Positions 37,855-49,565 are shown, counted from the first letter of the stretch. The stretch: 60,000 nt of DNA from Nymphaea colorata (GCF_008831285.2 NC_045147.1:10661427-10721426), one strand, 5' to 3'. Numbers and translations are program-made. The notes: generated by a model not told the origin, from the letters alone.

Positions 37855-39430
37855 CCCCTCAAGCTGGAGCATAGATATCAATCATGCTCAGCTTGTCACA
37901 ACATCGAAAAAAATCACCAATAGGAAGAGCCTTAGTAAACATATTTGCTGTTTGATCTTCAGAAGCTAGTGAATAGTAGACACAGCACCTCCTTGTATAA
38001 GGTCCCGAACAATTCGCCTATATGTGCTATGTTCTCTCATGAAATACTGGATTGTTTGCAATGTAAGTGGCAGTCCTAATACATTTTCATAGGGAGAGGA
38101 ACATGAATACTCATATTTGTTAACATAGATTTAACCTACGTCATCTCAGTGGTCGTTTGAGCCATTGCTCTATATTCTGCACTTGATTTAGAAACTACAT
38201 TTTGTTTTCTGGAATGATATGAGGTTGCCCCCAACAAAGATACAGAAGCCTGTGGTGGATTTTCTGTCATCGGCCCTGCATAATTGGCATCACTGTAAGC
38301 AGCAATTTCTAGGGATTCACATTTCTTGAACAAGAGACCTCTGCCCAGGGACGACTTTAGATATTTCAAAACCATCAACGCCAATGGATTTTCCTAGGAT
38401 TTTCCATGAACTGACTTAGTTTCCCAACAACAAAGTTAATTCATGGTTTTGTCACAGTAACATATAGAAGTTTGCCAATGAGAGACCTGTAGGATCGTGA
38501 ATCCACTAGTTCCGATTGATTATCATGAAGATGAAGACGTGGATTCATAAGAAGATCAGCCGGTTTGGTTCTTATCATCCATGTATCCTGCAATAAGTCA
38601 AGTACATACTTCCTTTGAGACAACACTACACCTTTTTTGTTATGCGCAACCTCAATCCCAAGGAAATATCGCAAGTGACCAAGATCCTTCGTGACAAAGT
38701 GCTTCTGAAAGAAAGCCTTTGTAGCTGAGATTTCTTGATCACAATCACCTGTCAAGATAATGACATCAACATATATTACCATAACAACTATACTTTTGGA
38801 GGTCTTCTTGATGAATAGAGGGTGATCCAAAGGAGATCGTTTAAATCCACACTGTGAAACTACCTCAGACAGTTTTTGGAACCACGCCCTGAGACTTTGT
38901 TTGAGTCCATAAATTGCCTTATTCAGACGACACACTTTACTATACTCCACATATCGCTCGAACCCTGGCGGTTGCTGCATGTATACAGTCTCTTCAAGAT
39001 CACCATAGAGAAAGACATTCTTCACATCATGCTGATACATAGGCCAATCATAGTGTACCACAACAGAAATAATGAGGCGAATAATGCCCAACCTGGCTAC
39101 AGGAGAGAACGTTTCAAAAAAGTCTACTCCGTATGTTTGGGTGTAACCCTTAGCCACTAATCGTGCCTTATATCGCTCTACTGACCCATTTGAATGATAG
39201 TAAATACCCATTTCGAGCCAACAATGTCACAATTTTCAGGTGGATCAACCAATTCCCAGGTACCACGTTATACGAGAGCATCCATTTCATCTTGCATAGC
39301 TTTTCGCCATTTACAGTCTAGTAATGGCTGTTGATGACCAGTTGGTATAGTATGGACTGACATAGCCTTAAGAAACTGCTGTCAGTGAAACAAAGTGATA
39401 GAGTGTGATTTGACATTTTCCTACATAATA
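37855..39430 (-). pseudogene. Degenerate Ty1/copia pol fragment A (reverse transcriptase and RNase H)
   Basis: Minus-strand pieces encode the copia reverse transcriptase core: ARLVAKGYTQTYGVDFFETF, VARLG, DVKNVFLYGDLEE, AIYGLKQS, VYMQQPPGF (39211-38441), then RNase H (YSDANYAG, KSSAEYRAMAQ; 38384-38136). The catalytic YVDD is altered to YVDV. The start of RT reads on toward 39430 in broken frames. The remainder of RNase H runs to a polypurine tract (CTCCCCTCAAGC on the plus strand, ~37856). No gag, protease or integrase is present. It is related to the young element but clearly older. Confidence 0.85.
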
Positions 39431-40110
39431 CCCAATTCATTAACAAGTCCTCTTAACCAAACTACTTCTTTAGCAGCTTCTACTGCAGCAATGTACTCTT
39501 ATTTAGTTGTTAATAAACTGTAATGCAGCTTTCCAACTAATTGGGTTTCCACCTAGAGTAAATATATAGCCTGTTGTTGATCTTATTTTGTCCAAGTCAC
39601 ATGCGTAGTCCGAATCAACAAAGCCGATAAGAGCATCAGAAATATTTGTACCAGCCTAAAATAGTAAACCAAGTAAACCAAAATCTGATGAGCCATTCAA
39701 ATATCGCAAAATCTATTTTACTGCTTCCCAATGTCTTTGACCTGGATTTGTCATATATCTACTGACAACACTTACAACATGAGATAAATCAGGCCTAGTG
39801 CAAATCATAGACATCCAACTACATTAGCATATGGTATTTTACTCATAACGCTGCTCTCTTTTTCAGATGGGGATAATCTTTCAAAGATAACTTAAAGTGT
39901 TGAGCAAGTGTACTAATTTTGCATTCTTCATATCGAATTTAGCCAACACTTTATTAACATACTCCTTTTGCGTCAACCACAATTTCTTCTTCTCTCAATC
40001 TCTACGAATTTTCATACCTAGAATTCTTTTGGCTGCCTCCAAATCTTTCATTTGAAATTTATTTATAAGTTCATATTTCAACTTAATAATTTCTAGCATG
40101 CTATAAGCAT
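39431..40110 (-). pseudogene. Degenerate Ty1/copia pol fragment of a second family (RNase H)
   Basis: Broken minus-strand frames contain copia pol and RNase H landmarks of another lineage, such as AAKEVVWLRGLVNEL, VDSDYA, RSTTGY and RYMTNPGQRHWEAVK. There are several stops and no long open frame. It adjoins the fragment to its left and the duplicated segment at 40111, so it probably marks an insertion that truncated the duplication. Confidence 0.65.
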
Positions 40111-40884
40111 TAACTAAAAAATAAATAGCAAACTACATTTTTCCATGCCAAATATCAGTAGCAGGAAACTCTGTAATAAGCACAGTAGCATCACCCATTG
40201 ACAGAAATGCAAAGCCATAGAAGTAAACTTCTCTAAAACTACATAAGAATGTGACCGTAATATCAACAAGCATTTATTAATTTGACATTAAAAAAAATGT
40301 TGACAGACCTACAGAATCATGAGGTTGATTCGTTACAGCCAAAGAGCTCATGATTTAATCTCTACAGTAAGGAATCTCATTGAGTTATGAAGCCTCACCA
40401 TTCAAGAATATCTACTCAAGAACTTAAAAACCACCTCAGACCAGAAAAACATATAGCCTCATTTCTCCCTTCCTTTTTAAACATATCCTAGACCACACAG
40501 TTTTTTAATAATCAAATTTTAACCATATTCTACTAATGTTTCAATCCTTCCTGGAAAAGTCATCAACTTGCACATAGGAGAGAACTCGCCAAAGCACCTT
40601 TAACATGTTAACAGCGATTAGTATACGAACATAATCGTAACTATTCATAGATATTGATCACACCTGTCATTTGCTACTTGCAGGACATATTTGATTGCTT
40701 CCTTAGTGAAATGTAAACAAACTGAAGGTAAGCAAGAAAAGGTTCAAGATGACGCAGCAATGAAGAAGAGTTCTTTCAGATGCTCAATAAGGCAGTTCTC
40801 TAGTGCGTGAGCAATACATAGCATAAAAACAATAGCTAAGATTGAATTCGAAGTCACTGTTTAGTAAACCAATTTTAAAATCAA

Positions 40885-40951
40885 GTCTGGTCCTGTAGGC
40901 CTTTTGGACCTTCAATGCTGCAGCGTCCATGGGCCTCCCTTCCGCATTCAT
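40885..40951 (-). pseudogene. Truncated IQM-type exon 1 (left copy)
   Basis: On the minus strand it reads MNAEGRPMDAAALKV, then KAYRTR, matching the first exon of the IQM pseudogene in the right copy (57683). It ends at a deletion that removes the rest of exon 1, intron 1 and exon 2. Confidence 0.7.
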
Positions 40952-41151
40952 TGGAGCGGATGATGGGCAGCTGAGGTCGGAAGGCAGCCCGAAGTTTCAT
41001 GTGGAAATAGGCTGGCTTGTTAAGTATAATTATAACATTTACAATTTTCCTTTTTACCAGAACAACTATGTTATGAAAAGTAGGTACCTCTTGCTTTACA
41101 AAGGAAGGAAAACTTAACCTTGTCTAAGAAGTGTGTCTATATATTTTAGTT

Positions 41152-41793
41152 ACATGGTTTGGTTGAAATCAAAAGACCTGACAAGGTCTGTGGGTGGGTG
41201 CATATATAGAAAAATATTTGGATGGGCTAGCTTCTATACTTTTGCAAACTAAGAAGTTGTCGGTTGCAACCTTTTTTGAGTTTAATGGAAAACAGACTTG
41301 TCCTTTACATATAACCTTTCCTTTTGTTGAGATTAACCAGTGCATCTCACTACTTCTTGTGTGATGCGTGAAGAGAACTTTGGGTGTTTAGTTTCGTAAG
41401 GTTGATCTCTCTCGCGGAAAGCAATGGAGTTTGGGTGTTTGAGAGTAAACTTTATAGTCATAAACAATAATTCTGCAATTGAGTTTATGCTTGTAAGCTC
41501 CATTGCTTTCGTCGAGTTCCTTTTTTCGTAGAGCGAGAGAGATCAACCTTACTAAACTAAACACCCAAAGTTCCCTTCACGCATCACACAAGAAGTAGTG
41601 GGACGCACTGATTAATCTCAACAAAAGGAAAGGTTATATGTAAAGGACAAGCCTGTTTTCCATCAAACTCAAAAGAGGTGCAACTAACAACTTCTTAGTT
41701 TGCAGCAAAAGTATAGAAGCTAGCCCATCCGAATATGTTTCTAACCCACAGACCTTATCAGGTCTTTTTGATTTCAACCAAAACCATGTTCAA
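41152..41793. mobile_element. Foldback element, arms about 280 bp, left copy
   Basis: A large imperfect inverted repeat. The left arm (~41152-41429, starting ACATGGTTTGGTTGAAATC) is complementary to the right arm (~41501-41793, ending GATTTCAACC and AAAACCATG). The central spacer is ~70 bp. No transposase frame is present, so it is a non-autonomous foldback or long-TIR element. Transcription through it would give a long hairpin RNA. The target-site duplication was not identified. Confidence 0.75.
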
Positions 41794-41987
41794 CCAGCGG
41801 TCTGCCATTGAACCGGTCCATCCAAGGACTTTTGTCGGGGTTTCGACTCAAGCAACAAGAAAAGAAGGGCGGGCAGCTTCAACCACAGGGCGCGAACTCT
41901 CACCCACACCCACACACTCGCACTCTCTTTCTATTATATAAATAACATGGATTCCTCCAGCTCTCATGAGAGGAATCCTTCTCACAC

Positions 41988-42042
<55 letters not shown>

Positions 42043-43119
42043 TTACAATTTCTCCAATCAAGCTTGGTTTGAAAATCTTTTTTATATATAAACTTTACAG
42101 ATTTTTCTAATCTAAGTTTAGACTGAAAATCTTCAGTCCTCAGCGCACATCACTGGATACAATGTACATGTAACTCATTTTCTCTTTTTGACTAGTGTAC
42201 AAAGAAGGCAAGTGTAAATGAAATTTAATAGCCCACGCTTGAGAAAATTGGAATCTATGAGGAGGAGAGTTACACTACTCAAGTCAGGCACACAAGCTGG
42301 AAACTAGCTAGTTTTCTACAACTCAGACCCATGCATCAACTGAAGAACCGCTAGCGTCTGCCATTGAACCGGTCCATCCAAGCCAAGGACTTCTATCGGT
42401 TCCGGCTCAGTCGCAGGCAGATTCAAGCACATGGACTCTCACCCACACACTCGCACTCTCTCTTTCTATTATATTATTGAAGTAACATAAACGACGAAGG
42501 TGGCAATGGGTGATTCAGACAAGTTCCCTTGCCATAATTATGAATGTGGATTGGTTCGGCTGTTGATGAGGTAGGGTGGGACTGCATGACTTTAATCATG
42601 GTATTTGGTGAACCTTTATCCCTTTCCCCTAGGTACTCAATGTTTTTTAAGAGTGACTAATACAAAAAGAAAGAAACTATCCCTCACGAATGGTGCAACC
42701 GTTCCTTACACATATGGACAAGTACCTAAACAACAAAACTGACTTCTTGGTAGGTTAAACTGACCTTCCCATCAGTGTGTATCATCAGAGAAAGAGAGAG
42801 AGAGTGTTCCATCCAGTGCACCAGCAGATAAAATTTCTACCTCTATCTTTGTTGTCCTCTTGTTTACCATTCATCCAATGCACCGTTGTCCCCTTGATTT
42901 CTAGAGAATAAGACCCAAAAAAAGGTCATTACCACACATGCATGTTGTTGGATATAATATGCAAAATGATATGCAGAATGGAAACCTTATTTGGAATTCA
43001 TTGTTTTACAATACATTTAAAAATTCAACAATATAGGTGGATGCGAAATGAAAGAAAAAACTTGAGTATACTAGTTTAAACTGAAATCAGCCTCTAGCAG
43101 GATAAAATAAAAATTGAAC

Positions 43120-43404
43120 CATGATTGTTCAAGACACCTACCAGGCAGAACATTGTCATGTGAATTCTGAAAAAAATCCTTGTTGTAATAATGGTAATCG
43201 TGGGCCTATAGCCTTGTTCAAGAAAATCACATGCCTGCAAAAACATTTCATTAGCAAATTACAGTATATCTCGACATACGCACTTGTGATAATACAAATT
43301 GTAAAAGTAAGAAACATTTGTTGCCACTTGGCTGCTTACAATTGAATCCATCATTTTTGTGAGCTTCATTCTCAAAAAAAAATCTGCAAACTACGAATGC
43401 AACA
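43120..43404. other. Between the duplicated segment and the BEL1-like fragment
   Basis: No SKY, BELL or homeodomain coding sequence follows the BEL1-like fragment here, although it would be expected downstream on the minus strand. Nothing else was recognised. Confidence 0.5.
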
Positions 43405-43854
43405 TCAGTATTTTTCATGACGAAATTGGAAAGAAGAAACTGAAATTGGAGATGGTATGTGTGTGCTGAGGCTCAAAGATAGCCCTTGCCCTTGAACAAC
43501 AGTTACATCTGCCCATTGCACTTGCAAATATTGTCCATCTTGCAAGATGCTCAACTCTGTCCCCATACCCACCTCAGTGCTCAGATTCAAAGTGTTACAG
43601 GCCCAATCATTACCACCATTTATTTGTTTTTTGATGCCCAACATATTGGTAAGTTTAACTGTTGGTTGCATATTCCTACCATCCCTCCAGGTATTCAAAA
43701 TGCTTTCCTCAAGGCGAGGTGCAAGAAGTTCAACACAATTTTGTGGAGAGAGAGGGTGGTCTGGCAAGGTGTTTGGATATGTACTGGCAGTTGAATAGTT
43801 CATATACATCATGTCATGTGCCCTGGAAGTGCCGAATCGAGGAAGCGATTCTGA
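43405..43854 (-). pseudogene. BEL1-like homeodomain (BLH) gene fragment, N-terminal region
   Basis: An open minus-strand frame carries landmarks of the first coding exon of BEL1-like TALE transcription factors: SESLPRFGTSRAHDMMYMNY, PQNCVEL, WRDGRN and VQGQGLSLSLSTHIPS. It ends at a stop after FQFRHEKY. The frame opens after a TAG at 43855-43857. The SKY/BELL region and homeodomain that define functional proteins were not found downstream on this strand, so I call it a partial or pseudogene copy. A split gene with distant exons cannot be excluded. Confidence 0.7.
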
Positions 43855-44464
43855 CTACCATCCTTAAGACATAAGGTAGACATAACATCACTTTGACTAC
43901 TAGAACAAGAGAAATATGTAGCACCGACCATCTTCTCTAAAGAAAAGGCATTATTTCATGGTCAGCCAATCAAGAACACTTCCTAAGGATGCCTTCAACC
44001 AACTCTACAGCCTCCTCTAGTTGACCTTCTAGTTCATGATCCTGGCCTTACCTGTAGAAACAACATCTGGATAAGAACATCAAAAAATTCAAGACCAATA
44101 ACAAATCCAAAAATAAGCTTTCCACGACATTCTGAAATAAGCGTTAATTGTGTCATTTTCATGCCTAAAAAACTGACATTTTGACACAATTTTGGACCAA
44201 CCTCGGCCAACCTTCTCCTCCAATGTTGGAAAAACATCTCAGTTTTGGGAAGGGGAAGAACTGAATTAAAAGCAATAACCTCAATCGATGGGGAACAGGT
44301 CCAACAGCCAGCCTTAAATGAGTGAAGCATCATAAACAAAATCAATGAGAAAAAATTCAATAATATCATAATTTTTCCCCAATGTAGGATATTGTCCCGA
44401 TTTATGGATAAACAAACACATACTAGTCAAACTCAACAAACAAGACACGAGAAGAAACTGAATA
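43855..44464. other. DNA upstream of the BLH fragment, left flank of the young copia
   Basis: No recognised exon. A 111-codon minus-strand frame (44369-44034) has no family motif. Confidence 0.45.
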
Positions 44465-44469
44465 CTAAT
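44465..44469. repeat. Target-site duplication of the young copia, left
   Basis: CTAAT directly abuts the 3' LTR. The same five bases follow the other LTR at 49566-49570. Five base pairs is the usual copia target-site length. Confidence 0.9.
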
Positions 44470-44634
44470 TGATGAATTTAAGAGAGCTAAACTTTGATTA
44501 ACCTCGAAAGAATCCCTAACTCCTCTTTATATAGACTAGAGGAGAGGGATAAGTTACAAGAAAGTCATTAAAAAGAAACATTATTACACAAGTGCCCTCT
44601 CAAGCCTAATACTGAGTATAAACACGTCTTAACA
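44470..44634 (-). repeat. 3' LTR of element B
   Basis: 165 bp, TGATGAATTTAAGAG to CGTCTTAACA on the plus strand. In the element's sense it contains TATATAAAG, a possible TATA box. Confidence 0.95.
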
Positions 44635-44654
44635 CTCCCCCTCAAGTTGGAGCG
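44635..44654 (-). promoter_or_regulatory. Polypurine tract of element B
   Basis: On the minus strand CAACTTGAGGGGGAG directly precedes the 3' LTR. It is the expected plus-strand priming site. Confidence 0.85.
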
Positions 44655-44726
44655 TATATGTCAAATAAGCTCAACTTGGAACAACAACTTTGGAATGGTC
44701 CTCTTCCAAGAGCTTTAGTAAAAATA

Positions 44727-45107
44727 TCAGCAGTTTGCCCTGTAGTTGAAATATGGGAGGTACTTACAAACCCCTTTTGATCTGGTATAGTGACAATCTA
44801 CTTCAACATGCTTGGTTCTCTCATGGAAAGCAGGATTATTAGCAATAAACAGAGCAGCTTTGTTATCACCTAACAATTGCATAGGAAGAGGCACTTCCAC
44901 AGTAAGATCCAACATCAGAGATCTAACCCACATAACTTCAGCAGTAGCCTGAGCCATAGCTCTATACTCAGATTCTGCACTTGATCTGGCAACCACTGTC
45001 TGCTTCTTACTCTTCCATGTGACCAAGTTGGATCCAATAAACACACAAAACCCAGTAGTGGATTTTCTGTCAAGGTGACATCCCGCATAATCAGCATCAA
45101 TATACCT
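44727..45107 (-). pseudogene. Displaced RNase H remainder of element B
   Basis: Continues pol in another frame: DADYAG, RKSTTGF, SNLVTWKSKKQ, SSAESEYRAMAQ and HVEVDCHYTRSKG. At the left end, about 44785, an extra G in a run of four shifts the frame again, so the C-terminal tail (TADIFTKAL-like) lies in a third frame. The part of RNase H expected between PKKG and DADYAG is absent. Confidence 0.8.
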
Positions 45108-48100
45108 TTCTTGGGCTTATCCATAAATTGACTCACTCTGCTGACAGCATAGGCAATATCAGGTCGAGTAACAGTGATATATAGGAGCTTCCCAACAATC
45201 CCTCTATATTGTCTAGCATCAACATCTTCAGTATCATCATCATACAAGCGAGTATTGATGTCCATGGGTGTAGAGGCAGGTCGACATCCTAGCATACATG
45301 TCTCTTGCAAAACATCAGTAACGTATTTCCTTTGGCACATGATAAGACCCTTCTGATTTCTGACAAACTCAATACCTAGGAAATAGCGTAGCTCACCAAG
45401 ATCCTTGGTGACAAAGTGTCGTCCAAGGACGCCCTTGATGTTGGAAATCCCCTGAATATCATCCCCTGTAACAATGATATCATCAACATAGACAAGAACT
45501 ATCACTGTACCTGTAGAAGTTTTCTTGACAAAAAGGGAATGATCAGCCGAAGAACGTCTGAAGCCCTCATTCTCAATATTCTCTGATAATTTTTGGAACC
45601 AAGCTCGAGGACTTTGTTTCAGACCATAAATTGCCTTTCTCAATCTGCACACTTTCTGACACTCCCCCTCAGCAACAAACCCTGGTGGTTGCTGCATATA
45701 CACTTCTTCATGTAGGTCACCATACAGAAAGGCATTTTTGACATCAAGCTGTGATAGAGACCAATTCTTGCTGACGGCAACAGCGAGAAGAACCCGAAAA
45801 GAAGCATGTCGTGCCACAGGAGAGAAGGTATTATAATAATCAACCCCATAAGTCTGAGTATAGCCTTTAGCAACCAGGCGAGCCTTATATCGCTCAATGT
45901 GACCATCTGCTCTGTATTTAACAGTAAATACCCATCGACAACCAACAATAGCTGCATCAGATGAAGGAGTAACTAGTGTCCAGGTGCCTCTAGACTGAAG
46001 GGCATCCATCTCTTCTTGCATAGCTGTGGCCCATTTGGGATCAGAAAGAGCGTCCATGGGAGTCTGTGGAAGAGCTACAGCCGACAGTCCCTTGACAAAC
46101 TGTCGGTAAGTAGGAGTGAGTCTAGCCATGGACAAATGACCAGAGAGAGGATGCAAAGTGCAACTGCGTTTGCCTTTCCTTTGAGCAATGGGCATATCAA
46201 GTTCATTAATATGAGGACCAGGAGCATGCTCTGGAGAGTCCCCTGTGTCATCATCACATAAAGAATGGTCAGCAGGATTTGTGTGTTCAGGAAGTACCTT
46301 GGGCATGCTGGGCGAAGGCACAGGAGCACAGGGGGCAGGTTGAACAGGTTTAGTGCGATGTTGGTAGATAGCCCCAAAACGCGAAGCAACGGGTTGTGGA
46401 TAACTCATGAGAGGTAAAGGAAGGTGGACTTCATCACTAAATTCAGGCACCCTTAATTGAGTTCCATTTGGAGAGAAATAAGAGGTGGACTCAAAAAATG
46501 TAACATCAGCACTCACATAATATCGACGAGTAGAAGGATCATAACAACGATATCCCTTTTGAGTGCGGGAATAACCAACAAAGATCGTTTTGATAGCCCG
46601 AGGGGATAACTTATCTCTCCCAGGACCAAGCAACTGAACAAAGGCAACACATCCAAAAATACGATGTGCAACAGAAAACAATTCTCTGTCAGGAAAAAGA
46701 ACAGAGAAAGGAATAAGATCTCCCAACACAGATGACGGCATGCGATTAATAAGATAGCATGCTGTAAGAACAGCATCTCCCCAATAAGAATGGGGAACAT
46801 GGCTGTGTATGATAATGGTTCTGGCGACATCAAGAATATGGCGGTATTTTCTTTCAGCAACCCCGTTTCGTTGAGAGGTATAGGCACAAGAAGTTTGGTG
46901 AATGATACCCTTATCCCTGAAAAATTGTTTTAAAGAGGAAGCACAGAACTCAAGAGCATTGTCAGAGCGCACAATCTTGACACAAGTATCAAACTGAGTC
47001 AGAATTTCATTGATAAAATTTTTGATTACATGACCCGCTTCAGATTTGTGTTTCATAAGAAAAACCCAACTAACACGACTGTAATCATCAACAGCAACAA
47101 GATAATACTGATGACCCTGAAGGTCAGGAGTACGACTCGGGCCCCAAACATCAAAATGAAGTAACTCAAACACAGAGTGGCTACTTCTACTGGACCGCGG
47201 AGGAAAGGATGACCGATGGTGTTTGCCTAACTGACAAGACTCACATTGAAAAGACGACTTATGAGACAGCTGAGGGAGAACATGCAGCAGTTTCTGAAAC
47301 GGGAGATGTCCAAAACGTAAATGCCAAGTATAAGCCGAGGATGAGGACGGCCCCGACGAGGTAGATCCAACAAAGGGAAAGGAATGCACTAGCCTGTAGA
47401 GACCTCCCTGTTCACGGCCACTGCCAATCACCCTGCCCGTCAGTATATCCTGAAACACAAGAGAGGAAGAGTCAAATATAGCACGACAATTTAATTCTCT
47501 GGTAATCTGACTGATAGAAAGTAGGCTATGGGGGAATTCGGGTGCATGAAGAACGTGCTGCAGCGGCAATGATGAAGTAAGTTGGACCTCTCCATGTCCA
47601 ACAACTGGTGAATATTTTCCATCTGCTAGAATAACCGAACGACCCGGTGGAGTAGGGACGTAAGAGGTGAATTGCGTCTTATCCCCACAGAGATGTGTCG
47701 ATGCACCAGAATCAATAAGCCAATTTGTAGTGTCAGGAGCAGAGCAGACTGTACAGGCAGAATACATACCAGATGAAGAAGCACTCGCAGCGGTAGAAAC
47801 AGTAGAAGTGGTCGCACCAGGGGCTTGATGGGCGCTGTCGCCAATCAAGTGCCTCAACTGAGAGAGAATGTCATCTACATGCAGCTCACTGGAGGAGGCA
47901 GTGTGCTGAGGCTTAGGCTGCTCAGGAGAATCAATAGATACAGTCTGATTTGCAAAAGCTGGACGGCCATGTTTCTGCCAACACTTATCCACAGTATGAC
48001 CAATGCGGTGACAAAACTGACATACAGGGCGCGAAGGGGTATTGCCACGGCCACGGCCCCCTCGTCCTCTGGCAAAAAAGGGTCCACCTCTGCCACGAGT

Positions 48101-48775
48101 AGCAAGCATAGCAGAAGTGGTATCAGGAACAGTCGATGCAGAGATCGGAATTCTGCTGAGCCTACTATAAGCCTCATCAATAGGAGGAATCGAGAGACTA
48201 GTAAGCATTTGGTTCTTTGCGGATTCATAAACAGAGTCTAAACCAGAAAGAAAGACCCCTACCATAAGCATATCTCTGTATGCCTTTTGTTGTTCACACT
48301 TGCATGCGGGAAAGTAGCTATTCAGTCTCTCAAACATGGATTTGAGACTAGAATAATAAGTGTGAAGAGGTCGGCCATCTTGTCGCATCTGATGAATATC
48401 ATGATGAAGCTGCATAATGCGCGTTTCATTTCTCGCCTGTGAATACGTGGCAGTAAGGGAATCCCACATATCCTTTGCACTGTCCTTGTGCAAAACTTCA
48501 TTTGCAATTTCTTGAGAGAGAGTACCAACAATCCATACCATAACCAACGAATTATCTTTAAACCAAGTAGTATATTTTCCTACCTTCTGTACGGGCTCGG
48601 GCTCCAATATGAGATCTTCCTTCTCATGAGCGATCAAGGTTCTTTTTACTTGCATGGCCCACATCTCGTAATTACCCCCATCCATTTTGGTGATAATGCT
48701 GGAAAATGGGGAACTCTTCATCTCTCCCGACGATACAAAGGAAGAGGGATTAGCGCCACTGCTAATTTCAGACAT
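45104..48775 (-). CDS. Element B gag-pol polyprotein, intact through reverse transcriptase
   Basis: Starts at ATG 48775. Residue landmarks: gag/UBN2 ~28-210, RG-rich stretch 226-244, zinc knuckle C252-x2-C-x4-H-x4-C265, aspartic protease DSG 355-357, integrase zinc-binding residues around H485-C514, integrase catalytic D542, D605 and E641, and reverse transcriptase from ~930 (DVKNAFLYGD, YVDD at 1096-1099). The open frame continues to 44915 (1286 codons), but after residue ~1224 (PKKG) it is out of frame with the RNase H sequence. The C-terminal ~60 residues are therefore nonsense created by a deletion at about 45105. Confidence 0.93.
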
Positions 48776-49388
48776 CTTTCAACACAAGGAGGAAACCGAG
48801 CCACGGAATATGAAGTGCAGGCAAAAAGAATACAATCACATATCGAAAGACAACATGCTGATCATGAAGCAATATGCAGTTAACGCATGTAGCAATCCAG
48901 AAGTCTGATCGGCGGGAAGAGGCAACAGCAGAGCTGAACGAAGAGAGATACCAGAGACGGCGCTGAGAAGAAAATCAGCGTGCAAAACCTCGGGCAGAGC
49001 AGCGGCGGAACAGCGGCGGAGCAGCGTGCAGCGGAGGAGCAGCGTGCAGAGCAGCGGCGGAGCAGGAGCAGCGGAAAGACGCTGAGAGGAAAATCAGCGT
49101 TGAGGCGGCGGCGAAGCAGCAACGGGCGCAGGCGTTCAGTCTGCTGGGCGGAGCAACGGCAGAGTGCACACGCGGCGGCGGCGCAGGCGGACGGGCGCAG
49201 GCGGACGGGCGGACGGGCGCAGGTGGACGGGTGCAGGCGGACGGGCGCAGGCTGCGCAGGCGGAGGCGGACAATGGGTAGGGCGACGAGGGGCAGCAGGG
49301 CTGGGTCGGGCGGCGGCAGCTGACGCCGATCAGGCGGCGGCCGGCGCCGCTCAGTCGGCGACAACTCGCTGAGGAGGAGACGGCTGGT
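48776..49388 (-). other. Untranslated leader of element B with GC-rich minisatellite-like DNA
   Basis: Between the primer-binding site and gag ATG. About 48960-49370 consists of iterated GCAGCGG, GGAGCAGCG and GGCGGACGGGCGCA words. The block CGCTGAGARGAAAATCAGCG occurs at 48961-48980 and again at 49080-49099, so ~119 bp are duplicated in diverged form. Long open frames here are low-complexity artefacts. Confidence 0.75.
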
Positions 49389-49400
49389 GCTCTGATACCA
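49389..49400 (-). promoter_or_regulatory. Primer-binding site of element B (tRNA-iMet)
   Basis: TGGTATCAGAGC on the minus strand, immediately next to the 5' LTR. It is the standard plant copia primer site complementary to the 3' end of initiator tRNA-Met. Confidence 0.92.
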
Positions 49401-49565
49401 TGATGAATTTAAGAGAGCTAAACTTTGATTAACCTCGAAAGAATCCCTAACTCCTCTTTATATAGACTAGAGGAGAGGGATAAGTTACAAGAAAGTCATT
49501 AAAAAGAAACATTATTACACAAGTGCCCTCTCAAGCCTAATACTGAGTATAAACACGTCTTAACA
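49401..49565 (-). repeat. 5' LTR of element B
   Basis: 165 bp, identical by eye to 44470-44634. Confidence 0.95.

Larger units (their letters stand above)
40111..43119. repeat. Left copy of the segmental duplication
   Basis: Collinear with 56093-60000 from TAACTAAAAAATAAATAGCA to AAAATAAAAATTGAAC, with small differences and two larger ones: a replaced ~75 bp at 40657-40732, and a ~480-bp absence at about 40885. It contains an IQM exon 1 remnant, the foldback element and a TG/TA microsatellite at 41984-42038. Within it the block around 41801-41945 is repeated in diverged form at 42355-42490. Confidence 0.9.
44470..49565 (-). mobile_element. Young, nearly complete Ty1/copia retrotransposon (element B)
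   Basis: A 5096-bp element. LTRs at 44470-44634 and 49401-49565 are 165 bp each, start TG and end CA, and are identical by eye. Target duplication CTAAT. Primer-binding site TGGTATCAGAGC (49400-49389), matching initiator tRNA-Met. Polypurine tract next to the 3' LTR. Internal region carries gag-pol on the minus strand. Identical LTRs mean recent insertion, yet the coding region is broken in RNase H. Confidence 0.96.

Noticed and set aside
45640-48241. Additional minus- and plus-strand frames within element B
   Set aside because: Out-of-frame shadows of the single gag-pol frame 48775-44915.
48975-49372. Two overlapping ~130-codon frames in GC-rich DNA
   Set aside because: Low-complexity Arg/Ala/Pro-rich translations of the repetitive leader of a retrotransposon, open on both strands because stops are rare in GC-rich repeats.
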